A stretch of DNA of 64,000 nt from Archivesica marissinica (lineage: Eukaryota > Mollusca > Bivalvia > Venerida > Vesicomyidae): assembly GCA_014843695.1 (NCBI GenBank), contig CM026402.1, forward strand, positions 14,551,374 through 14,615,373, written 5' to 3'. Positions within the stretch are counted from its first letter, which is position 1. Every line of letters begins with the position of its first letter. The notes beneath the pieces are model-generated. The model had not been told where the DNA came from, did not search any database, and saw only the letters and a program-made list of their open reading frames with translations. Positions 54,701-64,000 of the stretch are shown one piece after another. A program made the translations under genes and the position numbers.

Positions 54701-56333
54701 AATTGAATCCGATATTTGATCTGATAATATTGCATTGCTGTATATACATGTATGTAACAAGTACAAACAAATTACAAAAACGTAATTAGCAAATTGGTTG
54801 GGCCACAAGTTCTAACAACATTAGTGATTGGCCCTCCCCATCTGATATGTCACCTCACTGTACACGTGTGTGAATCATCCACACACTCTCTTCCAGGGTG
54901 GATAAGTTATAGGCTTATAGACACCAGGTCCTGTAGATGACAGCACACAGCTGGACAAAGGATTCACCAACTATTCTATACATACTCTCAAAAACCTTCC
55001 TCTTTGATTTTCTTTCAGGTTGAGGTAATACCTCTATTCTATACTGTATACTTACTCTCAAAAACCTTCCTCTTTGATTTTCCTTCAGGTTGAGGTAATA
55101 CCTCTATTCTATACTGTATACTTACTCTCAAAAACCTTCCTCTTTGATTTTCCTTCAGGTTGAGGTTATACCTCTATTCTATACTGTATACTTACTCTCA
55201 AAAACCTTCCTCTTTGATTTTCCTTCAGGTTGAGGTTATACCTCTATTCTATACTGTATACTTACTCTCAGAAACCTTCCTCTTTGATTTTCCTTCAGGT
55301 TGAGGTAATACCTCTATTTCGAGGTAATACCTCTATTCTATACTGTATACTTACCCTCAAAAACCTTCCTCTTTGATTTTCCTTCAGGTTGAGGTTATAC
55401 CTCTATTCTATACTGTATACTTACTCTCAGAAACCTTCCTCTTTGATTTTCCTTCAGCTCGAGGTAATACCTCTATTATACATGTATATTGCACACTTAC
55501 TCTCAAAAACCTTCCTCTTTGATTTTCCTTCAGGTCGAGGTAGTACCTCTTGTTGTCCTTAGTCATCATCTCGCTCTTCAGCTTACCATCCTCCGGCAGG
55601 TTGTCGGGATTTGGGGGACCTAGTTAGTGTAATCAACATTCACATTAGGCCGGTGTAAAGTTATTTAATTAAGTGCTACATTCTAATCCAAAATCTAGAA
55701 ACATGTTTTGTTCATGTTATTTGTTCAAGTCTCAGTGCATACACAAACAAAGGCCACTGCCACAAGGGTGTCTCGCCACCTCGCGATTAACTACATATAC
55801 AAATGATGGTTCAGCAAAACGTCTTATGTTTCAACAAAAAAATTGCCAAATTTCAAGGTTAAGGTCAGTGGTAGGGTGGGGACTTACTATTGGTGTTGAG
55901 AATTAGTCCTCGGGTGTGCGCGAATTTTTATATCTTTGATGTTTTGTGTGTGAAATAATGTTTGAGATGTTTTTGACGCATAAATAATTTCTGAAATTGT
56001 ACCATTTTGGGGCATGTTACAAGTTTAAGGTCACTGGTAGGGTGGGGGGGGGGGGGTCTACTGTGTGTTGACAATTAATCTTGGATTGTTTTTGAGAAAT
56101 AATCCTGTTCCGAGTTGTTTTTACGCATAAATAATTTGTCAAATTAAAAATCTTCCTTTCTCGTTACATTTGATTTCTATGATAATAACGAGATACTATG
56201 ACCACGATGAACTGGTCAGTATTAACTTACCTAATGACGAGTAATGTTCACTGAACTCGGTTAGATGGTCTCGGAACTCTGCCGCGGAGGACATGGCCAG
56301 GAGGAGACGACTCTTCTTCCCACCAGCTCCAAC
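48644..56333 (-). CDS. PURA: Pur-alpha-like nucleic-acid-binding protein (spliced, 5' end missing)
   Basis: A sequence-specific single-stranded DNA/RNA-binding protein, acting in transcription, replication and mRNA transport in nucleus and cytoplasm. Exons on the minus strand are 56333-56231, 55619-55501, 52219-52099, 50641-50535 and 48751-48644. All joins are GT-AG and keep frame (185 residues plus stop). PUR repeats are visible: the second half of repeat I ([20 protein letters not shown]), repeat II ([17 protein letters not shown] ... [17 protein letters not shown]) and repeat III ([20 protein letters not shown] ... [19 protein letters not shown]). Order and spacing match animal Pur-alpha. 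The start of repeat I and the N-terminal region were not found and probably lie beyond position 64000. Two arrays copy the 3' ends of exons 55619-55501 and 50641-50535. Confidence 0.9.
48752..49214. other. Pur intron, spacer
   Basis: C-runs around 49004 and 49058, and a G-run near 49100; nothing else is recognised. Confidence 0.4.
49215..49375 (-). mobile_element. SINE copy (GCAAT-tail family), tail lost
   Basis: It shares GGATTCCA(A/T)(T/C)AGGAATGA and CTCCCTCGTGGCGATG on the minus strand with 14335-14545. Confidence 0.55.
49470..50528. repeat. Minisatellite, 45-bp unit, about 23 copies, derived from a Pur exon end
   Basis: On the minus strand each unit reads GGGTATATCTACGTGTCTCA, then GAG|GTTAGT, then ATTTAATTCATACGC. 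The first 23 bases are the last 23 of exon 50641-50535 (residues GVYLRVSE). The rest is the start of the following intron including the donor. The array lies immediately downstream of the real donor. The long minus-strand frame through it is in a different frame from the exon. Confidence 0.92.
50535..50641 (-). CDS. PURA: Pur exon (repeat III beta sheet)
   Basis: Acceptor ATATTACAG; enters in phase 1 and leaves in phase 0 at GAG|GTTAGT. It encodes [17 protein letters not shown] then [18 protein letters not shown]. Reading past the donor in frame meets TAA after three codons. Confidence 0.9.
50642..50935. other. Pur intron spacer
   Basis: No feature is recognised before the 25-bp array. Confidence 0.4.
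50936..52075. repeat. Minisatellite, 25-bp unit, about 46 copies, with 139-bp higher order
   Basis: Unit CATGGAACTCCAAACCAGCA then ACAAA/ACTCA. A 14-bp partial unit (CATGGAAGTCCAAA) recurs at about 51064, 51204, 51344, 51705 and 51845. The 139-140-bp spacing marks duplicated blocks of five units plus the partial one. Long frames on both strands arise because five units make 125 bp plus 14. Confidence 0.92.
52099..52219 (-). CDS. PURA: Pur exon (repeat II helix and linker)
   Basis: Acceptor TCTATTTCAG, donor CATG|GTAAGC; phase 0 in, phase 1 out. It encodes [20 protein letters not shown], then [20 protein letters not shown]. Confidence 0.93.
52495..52650 (-). mobile_element. SINE body fragment
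   Basis: On the minus strand: GAAGCTATCCAGCTGGATTT, GGTTCTATCTGGGTGCCCG, CCTGAAATACTGACCCGGGG, GTCTTCCTCCACAATAATAG. This is an uninterrupted version of the sequence split at 25425. The TA-flanked element follows directly. Confidence 0.65.
52654..54486. mobile_element. TA-flanked inverted-repeat element, 1833 bp, non-autonomous
   Basis: Ends CCGTATTTTCTCGACTATAA and complement CCGTATTTTCTCGCCTATAA, with TA at 52652-52653 and 54487-54488. Each end is also locally self-complementary (CTATAAGACGC against GCGTCTTATA). The interior is AT-rich and no transposase motif is visible. It resembles 59384-61163 only at the ends. It lies in the Pur intron 52220-55500. Confidence 0.75.
54493..54575 (-). 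mobile_element. tRNA-like SINE head
   Basis: On the minus strand: GAGTGGTTATGGTCATTGAC and B box AGGTTCAAATCCC, same head family as 1-98. Confidence 0.55.
54576..54980. other. Pur intron spacer
   Basis: No gene, element or repeat is recognised. Confidence 0.4.
54981..55500. repeat. Minisatellite, 70-bp unit, about 7 copies, derived from a Pur exon end
   Basis: On the minus strand each unit contains CTGAAGGAAAATCAAAGAGG, AAGGTTTTTGAGA|GTAAGT, ATACAGTATAGAATAGAGG. That is the last part of exon 55619-55501 (residues [15 protein letters not shown]) plus its splice donor and first intron bases. Copies carry small differences from the real exon (for example AAC for GAC at the Asp codon). Confidence 0.9.
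55501..55619 (-). CDS. PURA: Pur exon (repeat II beta sheet)
   Basis: Acceptor ACTAACTAG; enters in phase 1, ends in phase 0 at AGA|GTAAGT. It encodes [18 protein letters not shown], then [20 protein letters not shown]. Confidence 0.93.
55620..56230. other. Pur intron
   Basis: Only a G-run at 56044-56056 stands out; no element is identified. Confidence 0.45.
56231..56333 (-). CDS. PURA: Pur exon (repeat I helix)
   Basis: Acceptor ATTGTTGCAG, donor TTAG|GTAAGT; phase 0 in, phase 1 out. It encodes [19 protein letters not shown], then [15 protein letters not shown]. The preceding exon (start of repeat I) is not recognised in the window. Confidence 0.92.
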
Positions 56334-56499
56334 CTGCAACAATTAATCACATGCAATCATCACATATGGCATGCATAAAATATAACTAGCATGTTTCATT
56401 TTCATGACAAGAAATATAAAATATCCATTTTATTCAAGGTCCAAAGCAGATTTTTGTGCTTATATGGATGGTAATACATGCGATTTTACTCAATTAAGA

Positions 56500-57243
56500 G
56501 AAGTACAATACCTCACACCTAGAAGTACCAATACCTCACAGCTAGAAGTACCAATAACTCACACCTAGAAGTACCAATACCTGATTATACCTCACACCTA
56601 GAAGTATCAATATCTCACACCTAGAAGTACCAAGACCTCACATCTAGAAGTACCAATACCTCACACCTAGAAGTACCAATAACTCACAGCTAGAAGTACC
56701 AATACCTCACACCTAGAAGTACCAATACCCCACACGTAGAAGTACCAATACCTCACACCTAGAAGTACCAATACCTCACACCTAGAAGTACCAATACCTC
56801 ACAGCTAGAAGTACCAATACCTCACACCTAGAAGTACCAATAACTCACACCTAGAAGTACCAATACCTGATTATACCTCACACCTAGAAGTATCAATATC
56901 TCACACCTAGAAGTACCAATACCTGATTATACCTCACACCTAGAAGTATCAATATCTCACACCTAGAAGTACCAATACCTCACATCTAGAAGTACCAATA
57001 CCTCACACCACCTAGAAGTACCAATACCTCACACCTAGAAGTACCAATAACTCACAGCTAGAAGTACCAATACCTCACACCTAGAAGTACCAATACCCCA
57101 CACCTAGAAGTACCAATACCTCACACCTAGAAGTACCAATACCCCACACCTAGAAGTACCAATATCTCACACCTAGCAGTACCAATACACCACACCTAGA
57201 AGTACCAATACCCCACACCTAGAAGTACCAATATCTCACACCC
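56500..57243. repeat. Minisatellite, 25-bp unit, about 29 copies
   Basis: Unit ACACCTAGAAGTACCAATAC CTC, with a recurring longer block including CTGATTATACCTCACACC that marks duplicated segments at about 56580, 56866 and 56925. Confidence 0.9.
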
Positions 57244-57379
57244 GATTTGTTGGTAGGTACCGGGAGATGTACACAACTTGTGTGAAATCAACAAACTTAT
57301 GTGCAGAAATGGTCATTTAACGCAGACTTCCATGAAAATGTAACTTGGAACAATATCACAACATTGAACAAGATATGTC

Positions 57380-58470
57380 ACATTCACTCACCTACTTGCA
57401 CCTAGCTGGGGACATGTCCTAAATGCTGACCTACTTGCACCTAGCTGGGGACATGTCACATTCACTCACCTACTTGCACCTAGCTGGGGACATGTCCTAA
57501 ATGCTGACCTACTTGCACCTAGCTGGGGACATGTCCTAAATGCTGACCTACTTGCACCTAGCTGGGGACATGTCCTAAATGCTGACCTACTTGCACCTAG
57601 CTGGGGACATGTCATAACCACTCACAAACTTCCATCTGGCTGTGGACATGTCCTAAATGCTGACCTACTTGCACCTAGCTGGGGACATGTCATAACCACT
57701 CACAAACTTCCATCTGGCTGTGGACATATCCTAAATGAAGACCTACTTGCACCTGATTGGGGGCATGTCGCATTATCACCTACATGTACTTACACCCTGC
57801 TGGTGACATGTCATAACCACTCGCCTACTAGGGAAAGTCGCAACCACTGACCAACTTCCACCTAACTGGGGACAGTCACAGCCACTCACCTACTTCCACC
57901 TAGCTGGGGACATGTCATAACCACTGATCAACTTCCACCTAACTGGGGACATGTCACAACCACTGACCAACTTCCACCTAGCTGGGGACATGTCACAACC
58001 ACTCACCTACTTCCACCTAGCTGGGGACATGTCACAACCACTCACCTACTTCCACCTAGCTGGGGACATGTCACAACCACTGACCAACTTCCACCTAGCT
58101 GGGGACATGTCACAACCACTGACCAACTTCCACCTAACTGGGGACATGTCACAACCACTGACCAACTTCCACCTAACTGGGGACATGTCACAACCACTGA
58201 CCAACTTCCACCTAACTGGGGACATGTCGCAACCACTGACCTACTTCCACCTAGCTGGGGACATGTCACAACCACTCACCTACTTCCACCTAGCTGGGGA
58301 CATGTCACAACCACTCACCTACTTCCACCTAGCTGGGGACATGTCACAACCACTCACCTACTTCCATATGAGTAAGGGACAAGTCATAACCACTGACCTA
58401 CTTCACCTGGCTGTGGACATGTCACAATCTCTCAACTACTTGCACCTAACCACTCACCAACTTCCTCCAA
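57380..58470. repeat. Minisatellite, about 39-bp unit, about 27 copies
   Basis: Unit CACCTAGCTGGGGACATGTC then ACAACCACTCACCTACTTC. The left part has a diverged form with CCTAAATGCTGACC. On the minus strand, the Pur coding strand, most units contain G|GTGAGT, a strong donor-like site. Parentage from a missing Pur exon could not be shown. Confidence 0.88.
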
Positions 58471-59089
58471 TGTGAGTGAGTGATGTTTTGTTTATAGACG
58501 ACGCCTCAACCGATGATGGTCATTAAGCGTCTGATACAGTATATTTTAATAAACCATAAAAACATTTTAGTGTCATTGTTTTCATTAGAACATACAGTTT
58601 TTGTATATTACAATAGATTTAGTACATTACAATAAAAATATATATGTTATAATTTGCTAAAAATATTTATTTCCCTTAAAAAGGATAAAATCAACATTGG
58701 TTTTACATTATTAAAAATATCTTTCATAGATTTCTCTTTATAAAAACGGGGTCTAATTTCATTTAAATCAATACATTTAGTTAAAATATGTTCGATTGTA
58801 AAATGTTCTTGGCAAGGGATACACTCTGGTGGATCCTCACCGTTAAAAATAAAAGAATGAGTAATATCATAGTGTCCGATACGACATCGGATCAAAACAA
58901 CTTGTTCTTTTCTGTTCATAGGATACAAATATTTTTCGGAAAAAGTAGGTTTAATTTGGTATAGTTTATTGTTTGGATTATTTTTCCATAAATTTTGGCA
59001 TTGTGTATTTACATATTTTCGAATTTTCGATTTGAAGTCAGTATATGGAATGTTTATGTTTGTAATCGGTTTATCTATTGCATCCTTTG

Positions 59090-59225
59090 CCTACCTATCC
59101 GCCTCCTCATTACCTATCATTTTGCTTCTCTATCCGCCTCCTCATTACCTATCATTTTGCTTCTCTATCCGCCTCCTCATTACCTATCATTTTGCTTCTC
59201 TATCTGCTTCTTCATTACCTATGAT
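59090..59225. repeat. 35-bp tandem duplication inside LINE RNase H region
   Basis: About 3.5 copies of CTATCCGCCTCCTCATTACC plus TATCATTTTGCTTCT. They duplicate the codons of the GNEEAD motif; 35 bp is not a multiple of three, so the frame breaks. Confidence 0.85.
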
Positions 59226-59383
59226 ATTTATGTGACTGGGAATCCAGCAAAAAATCACTTCTTTAGATATGGTTTCTTTGGAGTACATTTTCAGCAACTG
59301 TTGAATCAAAGGATTTGGGTGATCATTTCGTTTTAGTGATTTTAGAACTGATAGAGAATCTGAAAAAATTATGAATTTACTTA

Positions 59384-61163
59384 CCGTACATACTCGACTA
59401 TAAGGCAACCTCGCCTATAAGACTACCCCCCTACTTTGGTCCTGAAATCTGTGGATTTTGGCATGCACTCGCATATAAGACGGGTTGATAAAATTGACAT
59501 CAGGAGTTGAAGAATTTTTTCAATAATTGATTCATAAGATTTTTGTGAACAATAACATAATGTTTTATTGCTAATTACTCAAAAAATCCGACATACGTAA
59601 ATTAATCCACGGCATAATTATACAAGGACAACCTTTCTTACAGACACAGACAATCAGATCGATCATTAAACGGTTAGCCCGCATAAGATCACCTTAGACA
59701 CGACCAATTTGCATATTGTCCCATGCATGCCACATTTATAATTGAGTAGTGGCATGGGACAATACACAGGTGTTGTTAGGTAAACTGCCCATCGCTCAAA
59801 TGGGAATCCGGTCGCGACAGTAAATAAACATAAATTAAAAAAACAAAAACAATTAGAAATGTCACACAAACTTGTGAAATTATCAACAAAATATGATGTT
59901 TTGTCCAGTTAGGCCATTGATATGATTACTTTTGGTTACTGCGTCGGGTAGTTTTTTTTGAAAGTGACACATATATTCAGTGAGTTTTAAAACAAATATT
60001 GCAAACTGACGTCGGCGAATTGAAATATTTTATAGTTATGGTAGGGTTATCAAAGCGAGGGAAAATATATTTTCAACCTGTATTCCGTATAGGTTTGGTA
60101 CATAATTCAGAAAAAATTAAAATTTACTTGGCCTGCACATGTCAAAATGTCATTAGTTCCCACAGTATCAGAGCTGTCAGCACAGATCAAAGACATATGT
60201 AAGTTACACCAAAGATAATTAGTTCCCTGCTTCCATTTTTATGGCATTGCATTGGTGAATGACTGAAGTTTTTCCCTGCTTCAGCCCATGTCCATATATG
60301 GAAATCGATGTAAGGTTAAACTGCTCTCCAGGTACTCACACTACACACGTGTTGGTTCGTTGCTATGGATACGCTATACTAGTGGATAATAGGGACTGTT
60401 TCAAGAGGTATGAAAAAAGGGGGGCGTTTAAAGGAGTCCCAGATATACTTTGCATATAATTTGTTTAAACGGGGGTATATAGTAATTATTGAAATAAGAA
60501 TTGTCCAGGGCTAGAATCTTTCGCAGTTTTTAATTTACCAAGGTGTTCATTTAATACCCAGTCGGTGAAAAAATGTATAAAAAGGGATCAAATTGGTCAA
60601 AACAAATTATATACACATATACAAATTTTGTATTTGGTGCACCCGGCGATTATAAACGGTTCGGTAATTATTGTGATTTGCACGAAAAGTTATGAAGGCG
60701 TTGACGGAGATTAATTTGTCTCAGTTTAATTTGTCTCAGTTTAATGTTGCCAAACAATAAACCCAGATAAACACTTCTGTATGACTTTTTGAAAACTGTG
60801 ACCAACTGGTCCATTGCTAACTTTTCCACATATTTCGAATTAATTTACTATACACTTTAGTGTTTTGTTCATTTAATGAAAATAATATTAATATTGCATG
60901 AATATATGAATTAACAAATATGTATATATTTAATGTCAGTTATTATTACATTTAATACCTGTCAAAAAGTCGGTGAAAAAAGTATAAAAATGATTCAATT
61001 GGCCAAATATAATATAGCTGGTGTCATTTAGAAAATGCCAAACCAACTGATAATGACTGAAAACTTTTAGGTCATGTTTTGTGACCCGCTTATAAGACGG
61101 GACCCTGACTTTGAGCCTTAAATCAGCGGGAAATATCCCCGTCTTATAGGCGAGTATGGACGG
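59384..61163. mobile_element. TA-flanked inverted-repeat element, 1780 bp, inserted in LINE
   Basis: Ends CCGTACATACTCGACTATAA and complement CCGTCCATACTCGCCTATAA, with TA at 59382-59383 and 61164-61165. Removing the element and one TA restores an uninterrupted LINE reading frame (GAA TTA AGT AAA), which fixes the boundaries. A SINE tail at 59755-59840 lies inside. No transposase signature. Confidence 0.85.
59755..59840 (+). mobile_element. SINE 3'-end fragment nested in DNA element
   Basis: GGTGTTGTTAGGTAAACTGC, then CGCTCAAATGGGAATCCGGT and an A-rich end, match the 3' end of 18355-18592. Confidence 0.65.
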
Positions 61164-61776
61164 TAATTCTGAATCTTTTATAAATTTGAAAGCGATGTTT
61201 ATGGCCATGGCCTCTGCTGAAAAAATAGAACTGTTATCAGGTAAACGTACACTCGAGATTTCAAATTTATTTATTGCTGAACTAGCTACTTTTTCATCTT
61301 GTTTTGACCCATCTGTAATATATGTGCATATAGTCGTGATATTTGGATTTTAATTCTAAAAATTTTGTTTTAAAAAACATGGGATTTGTTTGGGATTTTT
61401 TATCTTTATTAAGATCAAACAAAACCGTGGGCGAATTAAGGGTCCATGGTTCTTTGTCAGGCATGGTGAAATTTGCTATATTTTCTAGCTTAATGTTCTC
61501 ATCTTTAAGAATAAGTTCCATTCGTATACCAAACGTTTTGATAGCATTTTGATAAATTTGAAAATATTGCTTATAAAGGCGATTTAATACATCATTATAT
61601 GCTGGGCTTTTTGAATCAGCTGCAAGTTTTATTAGGTATTGGAGTGATAATTTCTCTCTTATATATAAAGAGGGTTCGTTGGCTTCTGAATATAGACTTT
61701 CAACAGGAGATGTACGAAAGGCTCCTAAAGATAAACGTAAACCTTGATGATGTATGGTATCTAATGTTTTCATACG

Positions 61777-63010
61777 AATAACAATTCTGTATAACTATTC
61801 TTTTGTATAATTGGAATTGGGGTAAAAATGGATTTACCCAGCAATTAGGGATGTAATAAAGTATAACAATGTTGTATATATGTCAAACATGTTCTATTTA
61901 TGCCATTTCTTGTCATATTATTAACTTAGTAAGTCGTTCCTCTAGTATTAATATGTTATTAAAATGATATAACTTTATTAATGTATAATATCAGTGTCTG
62001 TAAATGCAGATAAAAACCCATCTCCCCCATCATGTAATAGAATCGACCGACCTCACAGACGAACCCAACAATATTAAACAAATTTAAAATAGTTCCATAT
62101 ACTTTTGTTATATTTGTTTATTTATAATAGTCCGTTAAGTTTAGGAACATCAATCCATGGGGTGAAAGGTTAGTGAGTTGTTATTGGGAAAATATGTTTG
62201 GTGTTGGGCGTTGTTGGCAAAAAAAATCACTACACAGTAATTGTATACATGTATGTACAATTAAAAAAATAGCACCATTTTACGGCGAACAGAAAAGACC
62301 GATGTTTTGCAGCCTGTGATATAATGTTAGCAACGTTATATGTCTAATAATAATAACAAGTAAGTAATATCGTTTTGATTTAGAAATATTTCTTTATGAT
62401 ACTGGAAGATAGATGTAGTCTGTTTGGTGTAATTATTAGAACCTGTTTTTCAATGTTGACCTACTTTCCAGAAATCATAGCATTCACTTAATTCAGTTAC
62501 ATTGATCTGCTTTGTACGTAAAATCTTTTTCTCGACCAGTCAATCAGATCCCGATATATATTTGTCAGTTATCAGAGATAAACCCATTTATCTTGAAGGT
62601 CGCAACATATAAATATTGCAACAAGTGCGACTATATTAGTTTCCACCAGGTCCTGTTACATAACGGCATTAACAATTTATTGCGTATTATTTATCATAGA
62701 CTTGAACTGTGGTGGGTGGGGTATTTTGTTAAAACATATTAAAATTGTGTTCCCGTGATACATCATTACATTCCGGTATCAGTATGTTAATATACTATTA
62801 AAAGTATTATTATGTTGTGTTTGTGTATTTATATTTATGTGTTTTTGCATTGTTTAATGCATTTAATGAGTTTGGGTATGTTGGGATCTTTTAAAAACTT
62901 TACAATTATGTACACCTGACCTGTGTCCTGGATTTCCCATTGAATTATTGAAGAAAAATGGGTGGCGTCCTTGTAGTAATATTTAGACTTGAAAAATGTG
63001 ACCTTTTACT
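61777..63010. other. AT-rich spacer
   Basis: No exon of the Pur gene or other feature is recognised on either strand. Confidence 0.4.
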
Positions 63011-63012
63011 AT

Positions 63013-63120
63013 CCAGGCACAGGCACAAGACACACTTTTTTTGCCCTATGGTCATATAGTAAGTAACATTAATATATGACCATAGGCCAAACAATGTTTT
63101 TTGTGTCTTGTGCCTGTGTA
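63013..63120. repeat. Inverted repeat, about 45-bp arms, hairpin-forming
   Basis: Left arm ACAGGCACAAGACACACTTT ... CCTATGGTCATATA and right arm TATATGACCATAGG ... TGTGTCTTGTGCCTGTG, with a short loop. Probably a MITE. Confidence 0.65.
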
Positions 63121-63229
63121 TCACTAATCCAGGCATTTTTCAAATTCTAAATGCTAAACCTCAATTATATATTTTATGTAGAGATCTTATATATATATTG
63201 TATAATTATATATCAGTTACATATATAGG

Positions 63230-63430
63230 ACTAGCGTCCTTGGTCCATTGGTAGAGCGTCGGATTTGGTATGGAACTGTCCCGGGTTGTATGATCGGTCA
63301 AGTCACATATGTAGTGTCATTGTTGCAAGGCACCTAACACACATTGCTTAGTATTTGTCGGCTAACCCTGCCCATGAAAACATGGCTAGGTCCGTGCAAG
63401 GGGTTTGATATTAATGGAACATACATACAT
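63230..63430 (+). mobile_element. SINE copy (CATACATACAT-tail family)
   Basis: Head CGTCCTTGGTCCATTGGTAG, B-box-like CGGGTTGTATGATCGG, body AAGGCACCTAACACACATTG, tail GGAACATACATACATAC; opposite orientation to 38745-38960. Confidence 0.75.
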
Positions 63431-64000
63431 ACAAATAAGTAAAATGGTGCAGGGATTGAACCCACGACCACCAGCTTGCAAGTTGGCTCTCCTAAGTTGG
63501 CATGTGCAGTCTGATTGCCGAATCGCTACACTTCTCCCTCCTGTTCTTTGTAAATGTACAGACAAGTATGAGGTGCTGAGAATTACTCGCAAAATAAAGC
63601 TACTCATTGTCCTTTACACCATCAACAACACTAAAGATAACCGATGCCGCTACATTGTAAATACCCCTGGCAAGGCAAACGTTTCTTTCCTATGTTTTAA
63701 GCAGAAAATGTCAGTCACACGCTATATCTGCAATGACTTAGAACTAATTATACAACAACACCAATGTTTATTTAGCAAATCCACATAATATATGCCTTTG
63801 ACAACAAGGAGTGTAGCAAACATGTTTAACTCACTGAAAACCTGTGTTCTGGGGGCTTGAACACATGGCTGCTGTCTTGCAAGCCTTCCACACTTCCAAC
63901 TGGATTAACCAATTAACTGGGCAGTCTGAAGAACCGACACCAACTAAAGTAATTGCAATGTCATAATAATCACTGATAAGATTAGACAGTTTAGCATTTC
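63431..64000 (-). mobile_element. Two tRNA-like fragments in otherwise featureless sequence
   Basis: 63436-63500 on the minus strand has GTGGGTTCAATCCCTGCACC (B box). 63845-63935 on the minus strand has GTTAATTGGTTAATCCAGTT and GTGTTCAAGCCCCC. Neither folds as a complete tRNA by eye; they are probably SINE heads. The rest is unannotated. Confidence 0.35.

Larger units (their letters stand above)
58490..61776 (-). mobile_element. 5'-truncated I-type LINE copy, split by a DNA element
   Basis: Same family as 18948-25424. On the minus strand 61773-61294 encodes the post-palm reverse-transcriptase region ([34 protein letters not shown]). RNase H follows (SAEAMAINIAFKF), is interrupted by 61163-59384, and resumes ([28 protein letters not shown]). 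The C-terminal Cys/His region (CRIGHYDITHSF; CIPCQEHFTIEHILTKC) ends near 58647. A 3' GACGC...GGCGTC hairpin lies at 58496-58535. The 5' part (endonuclease and palm) is missing. Confidence 0.85.

Noticed and set aside
56334..64000. Search for the missing N-terminal Pur exon (start of repeat I) on the minus strand
   Set aside because: No segment resembling the KRFYLDVKQN-type beta sheet was found by eye. The 39-bp array at 57380-58470 has donor-like sites, but its unit does not encode the expected exon end in any phase.

Overview
The window is animal nuclear DNA. It has spliced genes with GT-AG introns, tRNA-derived SINEs, non-LTR retrotransposons, cut-and-paste DNA elements with terminal inverted repeats, and a very heavy load of tandem repeats. 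The two recognisable genes and the repeat style suggest an invertebrate, probably a lophotrochozoan and perhaps a bivalve mollusc. The taxon is an inference from style, not from a marker gene. There is no prokaryotic organisation: no operons, CRISPR or bona fide rRNA/tRNA genes.

Two host genes were assembled by hand from exon/intron boundaries and lie tail to tail. (1) An ELOVL4-like very-long-chain fatty-acid elongase is on the + strand. Its coding exons lie between 12954 and 39414, with a possible promoter and untranslated first exon near 6683-6842. All four elongase boxes are present and the protein ends in a dilysine ER-retrieval signal. The penultimate exon exists as two tandem homologous versions (37742-37903 and 37961-38122), each exactly 162 bp, in the same phase, and separated by a 57-bp intron. 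This is the signature of mutually exclusive splicing. (2) A Pur-alpha-like single-stranded nucleic-acid-binding protein is on the - strand. Five exons lie between 56333 and 48644; the N-terminal exon(s) were not found and probably lie beyond the window.

Layout: 0-6 kb, SINE-derived and 39-bp minisatellites, one interrupted by a CR1/L2-type LINE 3' end. 6-10.7 kb, possible promoter, SINEs, 42-bp array. 10.7-12.9 kb, 35-bp and 24-bp arrays. 12.9-39.4 kb, elongase gene, whose introns hold TTAA-flanked MITEs, a 976-bp foldback element with an 8-bp target duplication, a hAT-like MITE, a full-length I-type LINE nested in a SINE, and a 7.1-kb array of a roughly 37-bp unit. 39.4-48.6 kb, intergenic minisatellites and SINEs. 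48.6-56.3 kb, Pur gene. 56.3-64 kb, more arrays, then a 5'-truncated copy of the same LINE family split by a TA-flanked inverted-repeat element.

The most unusual theme is where the minisatellites come from. Several arrays are amplified copies of functional or structural boundaries. Two arrays repeat the last bases of Pur exons together with their splice donors (45 bp, about 23 copies; 70 bp, about 7 copies). Two arrays grow from the two ends of one SINE. One array is built from the terminal repeat of a TTAA-type MITE. The Pur transcript therefore carries long rows of decoy 5' splice sites just downstream of its real ones. Long open frames inside arrays are period-multiple-of-three artefacts and are not annotated as genes.
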